Positions 9,047 to 18,157 of a stretch of 64,000 nucleotides of DNA are shown one piece after another. Position numbers and translations under genes: made by a program. The first letter of the stretch is position 1. Every line of letters begins with the position of its first letter. This DNA comes from Cellulomonas flavigena DSM 20109. Lineage in GTDB: Bacteria > Actinomycetota > Actinomycetes > Actinomycetales > Cellulomonadaceae. The notes beneath the pieces were generated by a model. That model had not been told where the DNA came from. It did no database searches and was given only the letters and a program-made list of their open reading frames with translations. Location of the stretch: contig NC_014151.1 in the NCBI RefSeq assembly GCF_000092865.1, positions 2,170,001-2,234,000 on the forward strand, in the 5' to 3' direction.

Positions 9047-9676
9047 TCACGACGCGTCGGCTGCCCGTTCGTCGGCCTGCTCGACGGCGAGCCGCTCCCA
9101 GAGCTCGTCGACCTGGCGCACCAGGTCGGCGTCGCTCCCCGTCCCGTCGAGCACGACGTCCGCCGCCGCCAGCCGTTCCTCGTCGCGTGCCTGCGCCGCC
9201 ACGCGCGCCTCGGCGTCGGAGCGCAGCATCCCGCGCAGCCGCACCAGCCGCTCGACGCGCAGCACCGCGGGCGCGTGCACGACCACCACCACGTGGAAGT
9301 CCTTCTCCTGCCCGGTCTCGACGAGCAGCGGGATGTCGTGCACGACGACGGCGCCGGCGTCGCGCGCGGCCGCCGCCGCCTCGATCTCGGCCGCGAGCCG
9401 CCGGACGACGGGGTGCACGATCGCGTCCAGCCGAGCGCGCGCGTCGGGGTCCGGGAACACCACCCGCGCCAGGGCGGGCCGGTCCAGCATCCCGTCGGCG
9501 TCGAGGACCTCGGAGCCGAACTGCGCGACGACCTGCGCCAGGCCCGCCGACCCCGGGGCCACGGCCTGCCGCGCGAGCACGTCGGCGTCGACCACCACCG
9601 CACCCAGCTCGTCGAACCTGCGCGCGGCAACGGACTTGCCCGCCGCGATGCCCCCGGTCAGCCCGATCCTCTGCAT
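9047..9676 (-). CDS. coaE: Dephospho-CoA kinase
   Basis: CoaE catalyses the last step of coenzyme A synthesis, ATP-dependent phosphorylation of dephospho-CoA. The 209-residue protein opens MQRIGLTGGIAAGKS, with the P-loop GGIAAGKS at residues 8-15, then DADVLARQAV (conserved Asp of the substrate site), the lid HPVVRRL, and HDIPLLVETG, all diagnostic. The ATG at 9676 was chosen because the family begins two to four residues before the GLTGG strand; the frame continues upstream without similarity and into the rpsA antisense. It lies directly downstream of rpsA, a common actinobacterial neighbour, but a strong hairpin separates them. Confidence 0.95.
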   Translation of the reverse strand: MQRIGLTGGIAAGKSVAARRFDELGAVVVDADVLARQAVAPGSAGLAQVVAQFGSEVLDADGMLDRPALARVVFPDPDARARLDAIVHPVVRRLAAEIEAAAAARDAGAVVVHDIPLLVETGQEKDFHVVVVVHAPAVLRVERLVRLRGMLRSDAEARVAAQARDEERLAAADVVLDGTGSDADLVRQVDELWERLAVEQADERAADAS

Positions 9677-9763
9677 CGCCCCATCGTCGCCCCCTGCACG
9701 CGCCCGCGCTACCGCCCCGGCCCGTCGGGCACCTGGCGCAGCCGTCACGCTCGCCGGGGACGC

Positions 9764-9799
9764 CGACGGCCGGCCACCCCGGAGGGTGACCGGCCGTCG
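9764..9799 (-). terminator. Hairpin terminator after rpsA
   Basis: Arms 9764-9779 (CGACGGCCGGCCACCC) and 9784-9799 (GGGTGACCGGCCGTCG) pair with one mismatch around a four-base loop, 31 bases past the rpsA stop. There is no T-tract, as is usual in high-GC actinobacteria. Confidence 0.75.
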
Positions 9800-9830
9800 C
9801 GTGGACCGGTGCGGGCGGACCCGCGCGGTG

Positions 9831-11309
9831 TCAGTTGCCGGTGAGCTTCTCGCGCAGCGCGGCGAGCGCCTCGTCCGACGCGAGGGTGCCGGTGGCCTCC
9901 TCGCTGGCCGACGAGTACGTCGAGGGCACCGGGCCGCTCGAGGCGGCGCCGGACTCCGACGTCGACGCCTCGAGGTCGGCCTGCGCCGCCGCGGCGACCT
10001 GCTTGCGGTGCGCCTCCCAGCGCTCGTGGGCGGCCGCGTACTGGGCCTCCCACGCCTCGCGCTGGGCCTCGAAGCCCTCGAGCCACTCGTTCGTCGTCGG
10101 GTCGAAGCCCTCGGGGTACTTGTAGTTGCCCTGCTCGTCGTACTCGGCCGCCATGCCGTACAGCGCGGGGTCGAAGTCGTCCGACTCGGGGTCGAAGCCC
10201 TCGTTCGCCTGCTTGAGCGACAGCGAGATGCGGCGACGCTCGAGGTCGATGTCGATGACCTTGACGAACACGTCGTCGCCGACCTGCACGACCTGCTCCG
10301 GGATCTCGACGTGGCGCACGGCCAGCTCCGAGATGTGGACAAGGCCCTCGATGCCGTCCTCGACGCGCACGAACGCACCGAACGGGACGAGCTTGGTGAC
10401 CTTGCCGGGCACGACCTGGCCGATGGCGTGCGTCCGGGCGAACGCCTGCCACGGGTCCTCCTGCGTCGCCTTCAGCGACAGCGAGACCCGCTCGCGGTCG
10501 AAGTCGACCTCGAGCACCTCGACCGTGACCTCCTGGCCGACCTCGACGACCTCGGACGGGTGGTCGATGTGCTTCCAGGACAGCTCGGAGACGTGCACGA
10601 GCCCGTCCACGCCGCCCAGGTCGACGAACGCGCCGAAGTTGACGATCGAGGACACGACACCGGGACGGACCTGGCCCTTCTGCAGGGTCTGCAGGAAGGT
10701 CGAGCGCACCTCGGACTGCGTCTGCTCGAGCCACGCACGCCGCGACAGCACGACGTTGTTGCGGTTCTTGTCGAGCTCGATGATCTTCGCCTCGATCTCC
10801 TTGCCGACGTACGGCTGGAGGTCGCGGACGCGACGCATCTCGACGAGGGAGGCCGGCAGGAAGCCGCGCAGGCCGATGTCGAGGATGAGGCCGCCCTTGA
10901 CGACCTCGATGACGGTGCCGGTGACGACGCCGTCCTCCTCCTTGATCTTCTCGATCGTGCCCCACGCCCGCTCGTACTGCGCGCGCTTCTTGGACAGGAT
11001 CAGCCGACCCTCCTTGTCCTCCTTCTGGAGGACGAGGGCCTCGACCGCGTCGCCGACCTTCACGACCTCGCCGGGGTCCACGTCGTGCTTGATGGACAAC
11101 TCGCGGGAGGGGATGACGCCCTCGGTCTTGTAACCGATGTCGAGCAGGACCTCGTCGCGGTCGACCTTGACGATGGTGCCCTCGACGATGTCGCCGTCGT
11201 TGAAGTACTTGATGGTGGCGTCGATCGCGGCGAGGAAGTCCTCGGCCGAGCCGATGTCGTTCACCGCGACCTGCGGGCTGGCGGGCTTCGCGGGGGTGGA
11301 GATGCTCAT
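9831..11309 (-). CDS. rpsA: 30S ribosomal protein S1
   Basis: Ribosomal protein S1, which binds mRNA on the small subunit. The 492-residue protein shows four S1 (OB-fold) repeats at about residues 34-105, 123-188, 209-278 and 294-363, each with a VxGxVxxVxxFGAFV-type strand pair; the third and fourth contain VNFGAFVDL and VPFGAFVRV followed by GLVHISEL. Four repeats rather than six is the actinobacterial form. The C-terminal 125 residues are acidic, Glu/Ala-rich and probably disordered. ATG 11309 gives MSISTPAKPAS. The gene is co-directional with pfkA upstream but has a leader of up to 160 bases that starts at a TAGGGT element. Confidence 0.97.
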   Translation of the reverse strand: MSISTPAKPASPQVAVNDIGSAEDFLAAIDATIKYFNDGDIVEGTIVKVDRDEVLLDIGYKTEGVIPSRELSIKHDVDPGEVVKVGDAVEALVLQKEDKEGRLILSKKRAQYERAWGTIEKIKEEDGVVTGTVIEVVKGGLILDIGLRGFLPASLVEMRRVRDLQPYVGKEIEAKIIELDKNRNNVVLSRRAWLEQTQSEVRSTFLQTLQKGQVRPGVVSSIVNFGAFVDLGGVDGLVHVSELSWKHIDHPSEVVEVGQEVTVEVLEVDFDRERVSLSLKATQEDPWQAFARTHAIGQVVPGKVTKLVPFGAFVRVEDGIEGLVHISELAVRHVEIPEQVVQVGDDVFVKVIDIDLERRRISLSLKQANEGFDPESDDFDPALYGMAAEYDEQGNYKYPEGFDPTTNEWLEGFEAQREAWEAQYAAAHERWEAHRKQVAAAAQADLEASTSESGAASSGPVPSTYSSASEEATGTLASDEALAALREKLTGN

Positions 11310-11471
11310 GTAGTGGTGGGCTCCGATGCGGACAGGAAGTAGAGCGGACAGGGATGGTCCGTGGCACGGGCGCCACGGCTCGTACTGCGCCCCGGGCGCC
11401 CTCCCGACGCCGTGGGCGCGCGGGGGGAGAACGAGGATGGGTGCGCACGAGGACGCGCGGCACCGCCGTCC

Positions 11472-11477
11472 ACCCTA
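11472..11477 (-). promoter_or_regulatory. -10 element (TAGGGT) upstream of rpsA
   Basis: TAGGGT on the minus strand lies 163 bases before the rpsA start, between the pfkA stop and rpsA, and would give a long GC-rich 5' leader (11310 to about 11465). The hexamer sits inside a short CCACCC/GGGTGG dyad, so it could instead be part of a weak pfkA terminator. Confidence 0.35.
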
Positions 11478-11508
11478 TCGGGTGGCCGGCCGCACAGGCA
11501 AAGGGGCG

Positions 11509-12534
11509 TCAGGCCAGCGCGCGCGCCACGGTCAGCAGGTCCTGCGGCACGTACTTGACCTTGCCCGCCACCTGCGACAGCGGCACGAGCACGACCTCCT
11601 CGCCGCGGATCGCCGTCATGACGTTGGTCGTGCCGGCCGTCACCGCGTCGATCGCTGCGACCCCGAAGCGCGAGGCGAGGATGCGGTCGGCCGCGGTCGG
11701 GATGCCGCCGCGCTGCGTGTGCCCCAGCACGGTGACGCGCGTGTCGAAGCCCGTGCGCTGCTCGATCTCGACCTTGAGCCGCTCGCCGATCGCGCCGGCG
11801 ACGATCTCGCCGAACTTGCCGACCTGCGTCTCGTAGTGCATCGAGGTGCCCTCGGCCGGCACCGCGCCCTCGGCGACGACGACGATCGAGAAGCTCGCGT
11901 GCGCACGGTGGCGGTGCTTGAGGAACTTCTCGATCCGCGTGATGTCGAACGGCTCCTCGGGGGCGAGCACGAGCTCGGCGCCGCCTGCGATGCCCGACGT
12001 GACGGCGATCCACCCCGCGTGCCGGCCCATGACCTCGACGATCATCACGCGGTTGTGCGACTCGGCGGTCGTGTGGATCCGGTCGATCGCCTCGGTGGCG
12101 ATGCTCACCGCGGTGTCGAAGCCGATGGACGCGTCGGTCGCCCACACGTCGTTGTCGATGGTCTTGGGGATGCCGACGACCTTCACGCCCGCCTCGGCCA
12201 CCTTGCTCGCGGCGTTCAGCGTGCCGTCGCCGCCGATGCAGATCAGCGCCTCGATGCGTTCGGCCTCGAGCGTGGCCAGCGCGGCCTCCAGGCCGCCGTC
12301 CGACGCGTGGGGGTGGTACCGCGCCGTGCCCAGCAGCGTGCCACCGGTCGGCAGCACGTTGCGGATGTCGCGGCGCGACAGCGGCATGACGTCGCCGTCG
12401 ACGACGCCCTTCCACCCGTTGCGGAAGCCGATGATCGAGTGTCCGTGCTCGCCCTCCCCCCGCTTGACGACCGCACGGATCGCGGCGTTCAGGCCGGGGA
12501 CGTCACCGCCACCGGTCAGCAGACCGACTCGCAC
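11509..12534 (-). CDS. pfkA: 6-phosphofructokinase, predicted ATP-dependent
   Basis: Phosphofructokinase phosphorylates fructose 6-phosphate in glycolysis. The 341-residue protein begins with the nucleotide-binding GGGDVPGLNA and contains GGDGTLNAAS, PKTIDNDV and MGRHAGWIA in family order. The Gly in GGDGT points to ATP as donor (PPi enzymes have GGDDT), whereas the Lys in PKTIDND is shared with PPi-type enzymes; this Gly/Lys combination is seen in actinobacterial ATP-PFKs. The start is GTG 12534 with GAGGAG seven bases upstream. It is upstream of rpsA in the same direction but probably a separate transcription unit. Allosteric behaviour cannot be read from sequence. Confidence 0.95.
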   Translation of the reverse strand: MRVGLLTGGGDVPGLNAAIRAVVKRGEGEHGHSIIGFRNGWKGVVDGDVMPLSRRDIRNVLPTGGTLLGTARYHPHASDGGLEAALATLEAERIEALICIGGDGTLNAASKVAEAGVKVVGIPKTIDNDVWATDASIGFDTAVSIATEAIDRIHTTAESHNRVMIVEVMGRHAGWIAVTSGIAGGAELVLAPEEPFDITRIEKFLKHRHRAHASFSIVVVAEGAVPAEGTSMHYETQVGKFGEIVAGAIGERLKVEIEQRTGFDTRVTVLGHTQRGGIPTAADRILASRFGVAAIDAVTAGTTNVMTAIRGEEVVLVPLSQVAGKVKYVPQDLLTVARALA

Positions 12535-12611
12535 GCTGGAGCTCCTCGTTCGCAGGGGTCACCCCCGCCAGGTGCGTGGGGGCCGGCGCGCTCCGACGCG
12601 CACCGGCGCCC

Positions 12612-12617
12612 ACCCTA
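12612..12617 (-). promoter_or_regulatory. -10 element (TAGGGT) for pfkA
   Basis: TAGGGT on the minus strand, 77 bases upstream of the pfkA GTG, fits the TANNNT consensus and is the same hexamer found before rpsA, pup, dop and the 101-aa membrane protein gene. No good -35 is visible. Confidence 0.35.
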
Positions 12618-12654
12618 GCCACCCCGGCGGGCCCCGTGGTGCACCTCAGGTCCC

Positions 12655-12674
12655 GGTCGGGACCGTCCCCGACC
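12655..12674 (-). terminator. Hairpin at the end of the oligopeptide transporter operon
   Basis: GGTCGGG (12655-12661) and CCCGACC (12668-12674) form a 7-bp GC hairpin with a six-base loop, beginning three bases past the stop of the double-ATPase gene. It separates this operon from pfkA. Confidence 0.55.
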
Positions 12675-12677
12675 TGC

Positions 12678-14405
12678 TCAGGCGGACCGACCGAGGTCAA
12701 GGTCCCGACCAGGGATGGCGTCGAGCAGCGTCCGCGTGTACTCCGTGCGCGGGGCGTCGAACACGTCGTCGACGGTCCCGTGCTCGACGACGCGGCCGGA
12801 CTGCATGACGACCACCTCGTGCGCGATCTGCCGCACGACGGCCAGGTCGTGGCTGATGAAGACGTACGTCAGGCCGAGCCGCTCCTGCAGGTCCGCCAGC
12901 AGCTGCAGGATCTGCGCCTGCACGACCACGTCCAGCGCCGACACCGCTTCGTCGCACACGACGAGCTCGGGGTGCAGCGCCAGCGCCCGGGCGATGGCCA
13001 CGCGCTGACGCTGACCGCCGGACAGCTCCGCGGGGTAACGGCGCAGCAGGTCGTGCGGCAGGGCGACCTGGTCCATGAGGTCGCGCACCCGGGCCCGCCG
13101 CTCGAGCCGGTCCCCCGTGCCGTGGGCGCGCAGCGGCTCCTCCACGGTGCGATACACGGTGAACAGCGGGTCGAGGGACGCGTACGGGTCCTGGAAGATC
13201 GGCTGGACCCGGCGGCGGAACGCCACCTCCGCCGCGCGACCCCGCCCGCCCACGTCCTCGCCGTCGAAGCGGATGCGCCCCGACGTCGGCTCGAGCAGCC
13301 CCAGCATCATGCGCGCGAGCGTGGACTTGCCCGACCCGGACTCCCCCACGACCGCCAGCGTCCGGCCCCGAGGAACGGCGAGGCTGACGTCGTCGACGGC
13401 GGTGAACGGGGTCGAGCGCCCCAGCAGCCCGCGCCCGCGCACGGGGAACACCTTCGTGACGCGCTCGACCTCCACCACCGGGGGCGTCGTGGCCCCCTCG
13501 GCGGCGTGGGCAGGTGCGGTCGGCACGTCGCCGTCGGCCGCGCCCGCGACGTCGCCCCGGTGCCGCGCGAGCTCGATGCGACGCGACGCGAGCGACGGCG
13601 CCGCAGCGAGCAGGCGGCGGGTGTACTCGTGCTGCGGGTCGGTGAGCAGGCTGCTGGCGTCGCCCTGCTCGACGACCTCCCCCTGGTACATGACCACGAC
13701 CTTGTCGGCGCGCTCGGCCGCGAGGCCCAGGTCGTGCGTGATGAGCAGCACGGCGACGCCCAGCCGGTCGGTGAGCCCGGTGAGGCCGTCGAGGATCGTG
13801 CGCTGCACCGTGACGTCGAGGGCCGAGGTCGGCTCGTCCGCGATGAGCAGCTGGGGACGCGCCGCAAGACCCATGGCGATGAGGGCGCGCTGGCGCATGC
13901 CGCCGGAGAACTCGTGCGGGTACTGCCGTGCGCGCGCGACGGCGTCGGGCAGGCCCGCCTCGGTCAGCAGCTCGACGCTCCGCTCCCGCACGCCACGCCC
14001 GCGGACCACGCCGTTGTCCTCGAGGGTCTCGTCGACCTGAGCGCCCACGCGGCGCACGGGGTTGAGGTTCGACATCGGGTCCTGCGGCACCATGCCGATC
14101 CGGGTGCCCCGCAGCGCGGCGACGCCGTCGGGCCCGAGCGCGACGAGGTCCTGGCCGTCGAACAGGATCTGCCCTCCGGTCACCGCGCCGTTGCCCGCGA
14201 GCAGCCCGATCACGGCGGCTGCGGTGGTGGACTTGCCGGACCCCGACTCCCCCACGACCGCGACCGTCTCGCCCGGGTGCACGTCGAACGAGACCCCTCG
14301 CAGCGCGGTCGCCGGCCCTGCCTCGGTGCGGAACGTGACCTCGAGGTCACGGATGCTCAGCAGCGGCGCGCCGGCGTCGTTCTCGGGTGCGCTCGTCACG
14401 CTCAC
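12678..14405 (-). CDS. Oligopeptide ABC transporter, fused double ATPase (DppD-DppF type)
   Basis: A 575-residue cytoplasmic ATPase containing two complete ABC domains, equivalent to OppD and OppF joined end to end. Domain 1 (about residues 15-270) has Walker A GESGSGKST, signature FSGGMRQRA and Walker B LLIADEPTSALD. Domain 2 (about 310-560) has GESGSGKST, signature LSGGQRQRV and VVCDEAVSALD. Each domain is followed by the oligopeptide-type C-terminal extension (DPQHEYTRRLL; APRTEYTRTLL). The start is GTG 14405, overlapping the permease stop by four bases (GTGA), so translation is coupled. It energises import through the two permeases upstream. Confidence 0.93.
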   Translation of the reverse strand: MSVTSAPENDAGAPLLSIRDLEVTFRTEAGPATALRGVSFDVHPGETVAVVGESGSGKSTTAAAVIGLLAGNGAVTGGQILFDGQDLVALGPDGVAALRGTRIGMVPQDPMSNLNPVRRVGAQVDETLEDNGVVRGRGVRERSVELLTEAGLPDAVARARQYPHEFSGGMRQRALIAMGLAARPQLLIADEPTSALDVTVQRTILDGLTGLTDRLGVAVLLITHDLGLAAERADKVVVMYQGEVVEQGDASSLLTDPQHEYTRRLLAAAPSLASRRIELARHRGDVAGAADGDVPTAPAHAAEGATTPPVVEVERVTKVFPVRGRGLLGRSTPFTAVDDVSLAVPRGRTLAVVGESGSGKSTLARMMLGLLEPTSGRIRFDGEDVGGRGRAAEVAFRRRVQPIFQDPYASLDPLFTVYRTVEEPLRAHGTGDRLERRARVRDLMDQVALPHDLLRRYPAELSGGQRQRVAIARALALHPELVVCDEAVSALDVVVQAQILQLLADLQERLGLTYVFISHDLAVVRQIAHEVVVMQSGRVVEHGTVDDVFDAPRTEYTRTLLDAIPGRDLDLGRSA

Positions 14406-15343
14406 CGCCTCCTCGATCGTGGGTCGAGCGCCTCACGCAGCGCCTCGCCGAACAGCGTGAAGCCCAGGGCCGTCACGGAGATGCACACGCCGGGCCACAG
14501 GGCGAGCCGCGGCGCGATCTCGAGCTCGTTCTGCGCCGCGACGAGCATGCGCCCCCACTCCGCCGTGGTCGGCGAACCGCCGCCCAGGCCGAGGAACGAC
14601 AGCGCTGCCGCCTCGATGACCGCGGTCGCCAGCAGCAGCGTCGCCTGCACGATGACGGGCGACACGCTGTTGGGCAGCACGTGGCTCATCGTGACGGTGC
14701 GCCGCGACAGCCCGAGCGAACGCGCTGCCAGCACGTAGTCCTGCCCCATCTGCGCGAGCATCGAGCCACGGAGCAGCCGTGCGAACACCGGCACCTGCAC
14801 GACACCGATCGCGATGACGACGGCCGACGGGGTCTGGCCCGCGATCGCCGCGATCGACACCGCGAGCAGCAGGCTGGGCACCGCGAGCATGAGGTCGACC
14901 AGCCGCATCGCGGCGGAGTCCACCCCACCGCCGAACGCGCCGGCGAGCAGCCCGACGAGCATGCCGCCGGCCAGCCCGAGCAGCGTCGCCAGGACGCCGA
15001 TGAGCAGGGAGGCCCGCGCGCCCCAGATGAGCTGGGACAGCACGTCGGCGCCGTACCGGTCGAGACCCAGCGGATGGTCCGCAGACGGGCCGGGGATGAA
15101 GGTCGGGCGCACGTCCGCCCGTCCCGGCAGCTCACCGGCGCCGTACGGGGCGAGCACGGGTGCGAGCAGCGCCACGAGCACGAACGCCACGACGATCGCG
15201 ACGCCGAGGATCGCGGCGGGGTTGCGGGCGAGCCGGCGCGCCGCGACGCGCCACAGCGCCTCGCCCGCGCGGCGGTCCTCGGCCAGCGCCTCGCCGCCAT
15301 CCACGGGAGGCTGCGGGACCTCGTACACCTCGGGTGCGCTCAT
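14402..15343 (-). CDS. Oligopeptide ABC transporter permease (DppC/OppC type)
   Basis: Inner-membrane permease of 313 residues. A cytoplasmic N-terminus with RRLARNPAAILG precedes the first helix; the periplasmic segment HPLGLDRYGADVLSQLIWGA is the conserved OppC signature; the EAA loop for ATPase contact is AARSLGLSRRTVTMSHVLPN. About six helices are predicted. The ATG at 15343 overlaps the stop of the upstream permease by four bases (ATGA), and its own stop overlaps the ATPase start. It forms the heterodimeric channel with the DppB-type protein. Confidence 0.93.
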   Translation of the reverse strand: MSAPEVYEVPQPPVDGGEALAEDRRAGEALWRVAARRLARNPAAILGVAIVVAFVLVALLAPVLAPYGAGELPGRADVRPTFIPGPSADHPLGLDRYGADVLSQLIWGARASLLIGVLATLLGLAGGMLVGLLAGAFGGGVDSAAMRLVDLMLAVPSLLLAVSIAAIAGQTPSAVVIAIGVVQVPVFARLLRGSMLAQMGQDYVLAARSLGLSRRTVTMSHVLPNSVSPVIVQATLLLATAVIEAAALSFLGLGGGSPTTAEWGRMLVAAQNELEIAPRLALWPGVCISVTALGFTLFGEALREALDPRSRRR

Positions 15344-16344
15344 CGCGTCCTCATCCTCGGGTCGATCAGGCCGTACGACACGTCCACCGCCAGGTTCACC
15401 AGGGCGTAGACCACGGCGATGAGCAGGATGAAGCCCTGCAGCACCGCGTAGTCGAGGTTGAAGACGGCGTCGGCGAGAAACTTGCCGATGCCGGGGAACG
15501 CGAAGACGGTCTCGGTGAGCACGGCGCCGGACAGCAGCAGACCCACCTGCAGGCCGATCGTCGTGGACACCGGCAGCATCGCGTTGTGCAGGATCACGCG
15601 GCTGCGCACGTGCGCGGGTGACAGGCCCTTGGCGCGCGCGGTGCGCACGTAGTCGGCGTGCTGCACGTCGATGACGGAGGCGCGCGTGATGCGCGCGATG
15701 ATCGCCAGCGGGATGGTGCCGAGCGCGAGGGCGGGCAGCACGAGGTGCAGCAGCGCGTCCCAGCTCGCGTCCCACTCGCGTGTCATCAACCCGTCGAGCA
15801 CGTAGAAGCGCGTCGGGTGCGTCGCGATCATCGCGGGGTCCTGCCGCCCGCTCGACGGGAACCAGCCGAGCTGCACCGCGAAGAGCCACTTGAGCAGGAA
15901 CGCCAGGAAGAACACGGGGACCGTCACGCCGAGCAGCGACGTGACGACGGCGACGTGGTCGACGAGGCGCCCCTGCCGCCGCGCGGCGAGGTAGCCCAGC
16001 GGGACGCCGAGGCCGACGGCGACGACGAGCGCGACGAGCGACAGCTCGACCGTCGCCGGGAACCGCGCCCAGAACTCGTCGAGCACCGGCCGCCCGGTGC
16101 GGGTCGAGACGCCGAAGTTGCCCTGCAGGAGCTGGCCGAGCCACTGCACGTACTGCTGCGGCAGCGGCCGGTCGAAGCCGTAGAGCTGGTTGATCCGCTC
16201 CACCGCCTCCGGGGTCGCGCGCTCCCCCAGGAGGGCCGTCGCCGGCCCTCCCGGGAGGGCGCGCACCCACAGGAACAGCAGGACCGACAACCCGAGGAGG
16301 GTCGGGACGAGCAGCGCGAGGCGCCGCAGGATCAGTCGGGTCAT
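15340..16344 (-). CDS. Oligopeptide ABC transporter permease (DppB/OppB type)
   Basis: Inner-membrane permease of 334 residues. The start MTRLILRRLALLVPTLLGLS is the standard DppB N-terminal helix, followed by the periplasmic LYGFDRPLPQQYVQWL and the EAA loop YVRTARAKGLSPAHVRSRVI. The C-terminal GLIDPRMR motif is typical of the family. ATG 16344 is 16 bases after the binding-protein stop, and its stop overlaps the next permease by ATGA. Direct neighbours make the assignment firm; whether peptides, nickel or sugars are carried is not decided by this subunit. Confidence 0.93.
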   Translation of the reverse strand: MTRLILRRLALLVPTLLGLSVLLFLWVRALPGGPATALLGERATPEAVERINQLYGFDRPLPQQYVQWLGQLLQGNFGVSTRTGRPVLDEFWARFPATVELSLVALVVAVGLGVPLGYLAARRQGRLVDHVAVVTSLLGVTVPVFFLAFLLKWLFAVQLGWFPSSGRQDPAMIATHPTRFYVLDGLMTREWDASWDALLHLVLPALALGTIPLAIIARITRASVIDVQHADYVRTARAKGLSPAHVRSRVILHNAMLPVSTTIGLQVGLLLSGAVLTETVFAFPGIGKFLADAVFNLDYAVLQGFILLIAVVYALVNLAVDVSYGLIDPRMRTR

Positions 16345-16360
16345 CGGTGGGTGGAGCTCC

Positions 16361-18031
16361 TCAGCTGCCGAGGGTGATCACGTTGTAGACCTCGTCCTGC
16401 ACCGGCGAGGCCGGGTAGCCCTGGACGTCGGCCTTGAACGCGAGCGACGGCACGGGGTGCGCCAGCGGGACGCCCGGCAGGAAGTCGAGGATCGCGGCGT
16501 TCGCCGCCTCGTAGGCCTCCTGCTGCGCGTCGATGTCCGCGACGTACCGGGCGTCGTTGATCGCCTGGAACAGCTCGGCGTTGTCGAAGCCCCACTCGTT
16601 CGACGGACCGCCGAAGAACACCCCGATGAAGTTGTAGGTGTCGTTGTAGTCCCCGGTCCACCCGAGCAGGTGCAGCCCGTGGTCCGACCCGCCCTGGATC
16701 TTGTCGAGGTACTCCGGGTTCCACGGGTCCGGCACGGCGTTCACGGTGATGCCCACGGCCTCGAGGTCGGCGGTGATCGCGGTGAACACCTGCTCGGGCG
16801 TCGGCATGTACGGCCGTGACACGTTGGTCGGGTAGTTGAAGTCGATCGTGAGGTCCGGCTTCCCGGCCTCCGCGAGCAGCGCGCGCGCCTTGTCGGGGTC
16901 GTACTCGTACGTCGTCACGTCGGCGTTCCAGCCCGCGACCGACGGCGGCACGAAGTTCGTCGCGACCTCGGTGCCCTCCGGCAGCGTCTGCGCGACGAGC
17001 GCCTCCTTGTTGATCGCGTGCGCGATGGCCTGGCGGACCTTGAGGTCGGCCAGGTCGGGGTTCGCCTGGTTCATGCCGAGGTACAGCACGTTGAACGGCT
17101 CGCGGTCGACGATCTGGAAGCCGGCCTCCTCGAGGGCGACGACGTCGGCCGGGCCGACCAGGTCGTAGCCGTCGATGTCACCGGCCTGCAGGGCCTGCCG
17201 GCGCGCGGTCGCGTCCGAGATGATCGGGAACACGATGCGCGTGATCTGGCCCTGCTCGCCCCAGTACTCGTCGTAGGCCGAGAGCACGACCTCCTCGCCC
17301 GGGCTCCACGACTCGAAGACGTAGGGCCCGGTGCCTGTCGGGTGGCTCGTGGCGTACTCGGGCAGCACCGGCGCCTCGCCGTCGCCCGTCACGCCGTCCG
17401 CGTCGTACTCCTGCAGCGCCGTGGGTGACTGCATGGAGAAGGCCGGCAGCGACAGCGCCGAGACCAGCTCCGGCAGCGGGGAACGCAGGCGGATCACCGC
17501 GGTGCCGGCGTCGGGTGCCTCGCACGACTCGTACTTGCCCGTGCCGTCGAGGCCGGCGACGTCGCTGCTCGCGAACCCGCCGTTGACCTTCTGCCAGTAG
17601 TAGGACAGCGACTCGGACTGCAGGACGCCCGTGAAGTTGTTCCACCGCTCGAAGTTGAAGCACACGGCCTCGGCGTCGAACGGGGTGCCGTCGTGGAACG
17701 TCACGCCCTCCTTGAGGTCGAAGGTGTACTCGAGACCGTCGTCGCTGACCTCCCACGACTCGGCGAGCAGCGGCGCGGGGTCGGCCGTGCCGGGCTCGAC
17801 GCCGACGAGTCCCTCGAAGATCTGGCGCGCCACGCGGAACGACTCCCCGTCGCTCGCGAACGCCGGGTCGAGCGACGCCGGGTCTCCGGACGCCGCGAAG
17901 ATGAACGTGCTGCGGCCACCGCCGCTCGTGCCGTCGGAGCTCGCGTCGGGGTCCCGGTCGCTGGCCGCGCACGCGGTCAGGGCGAGCCCCGCCGCGAGGC
18001 CGCCCGCGACGATCTGCCATCTGGTCCTCAC
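16361..18031 (-). CDS. Oligopeptide-type solute-binding lipoprotein
   Basis: Extracellular binding lipoprotein (SBP family 5) that delivers ligand to the adjacent permeases. A signal peptide MRTRWQIVAGGLAAGLALTAC ends in lipobox LTAC with Cys21. The mature part has the family core: LAESWEVSDDGLEYTFDL, DGTPFDAEAVCFNFERW, and VRQAIAHAINKEAL, within the usual length (556 residues). The GTG at 18031 was preferred over GTG 18040 because GAGAGG lies eight bases upstream and the signal peptide is then compact. Peptide uptake is the family default; the exact ligand is unknown. A TAGCGT hexamer near 18090-18095 may be the operon -10 element. Confidence 0.92.
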   Translation of the reverse strand: MRTRWQIVAGGLAAGLALTACAASDRDPDASSDGTSGGGRSTFIFAASGDPASLDPAFASDGESFRVARQIFEGLVGVEPGTADPAPLLAESWEVSDDGLEYTFDLKEGVTFHDGTPFDAEAVCFNFERWNNFTGVLQSESLSYYWQKVNGGFASSDVAGLDGTGKYESCEAPDAGTAVIRLRSPLPELVSALSLPAFSMQSPTALQEYDADGVTGDGEAPVLPEYATSHPTGTGPYVFESWSPGEEVVLSAYDEYWGEQGQITRIVFPIISDATARRQALQAGDIDGYDLVGPADVVALEEAGFQIVDREPFNVLYLGMNQANPDLADLKVRQAIAHAINKEALVAQTLPEGTEVATNFVPPSVAGWNADVTTYEYDPDKARALLAEAGKPDLTIDFNYPTNVSRPYMPTPEQVFTAITADLEAVGITVNAVPDPWNPEYLDKIQGGSDHGLHLLGWTGDYNDTYNFIGVFFGGPSNEWGFDNAELFQAINDARYVADIDAQQEAYEAANAAILDFLPGVPLAHPVPSLAFKADVQGYPASPVQDEVYNVITLGS

Positions 18032-18157
18032 AGCTGCCACCTCTCGTCTGGGCGTGGTCGTGCACCGCGCCTCACGCCGAACCGGGTGAACGCTAGGCGC
18101 GGCGTGTCACGCGGTTGTTACGCACCGGTACGGACTGGGCACCGACAGACTGGCACC

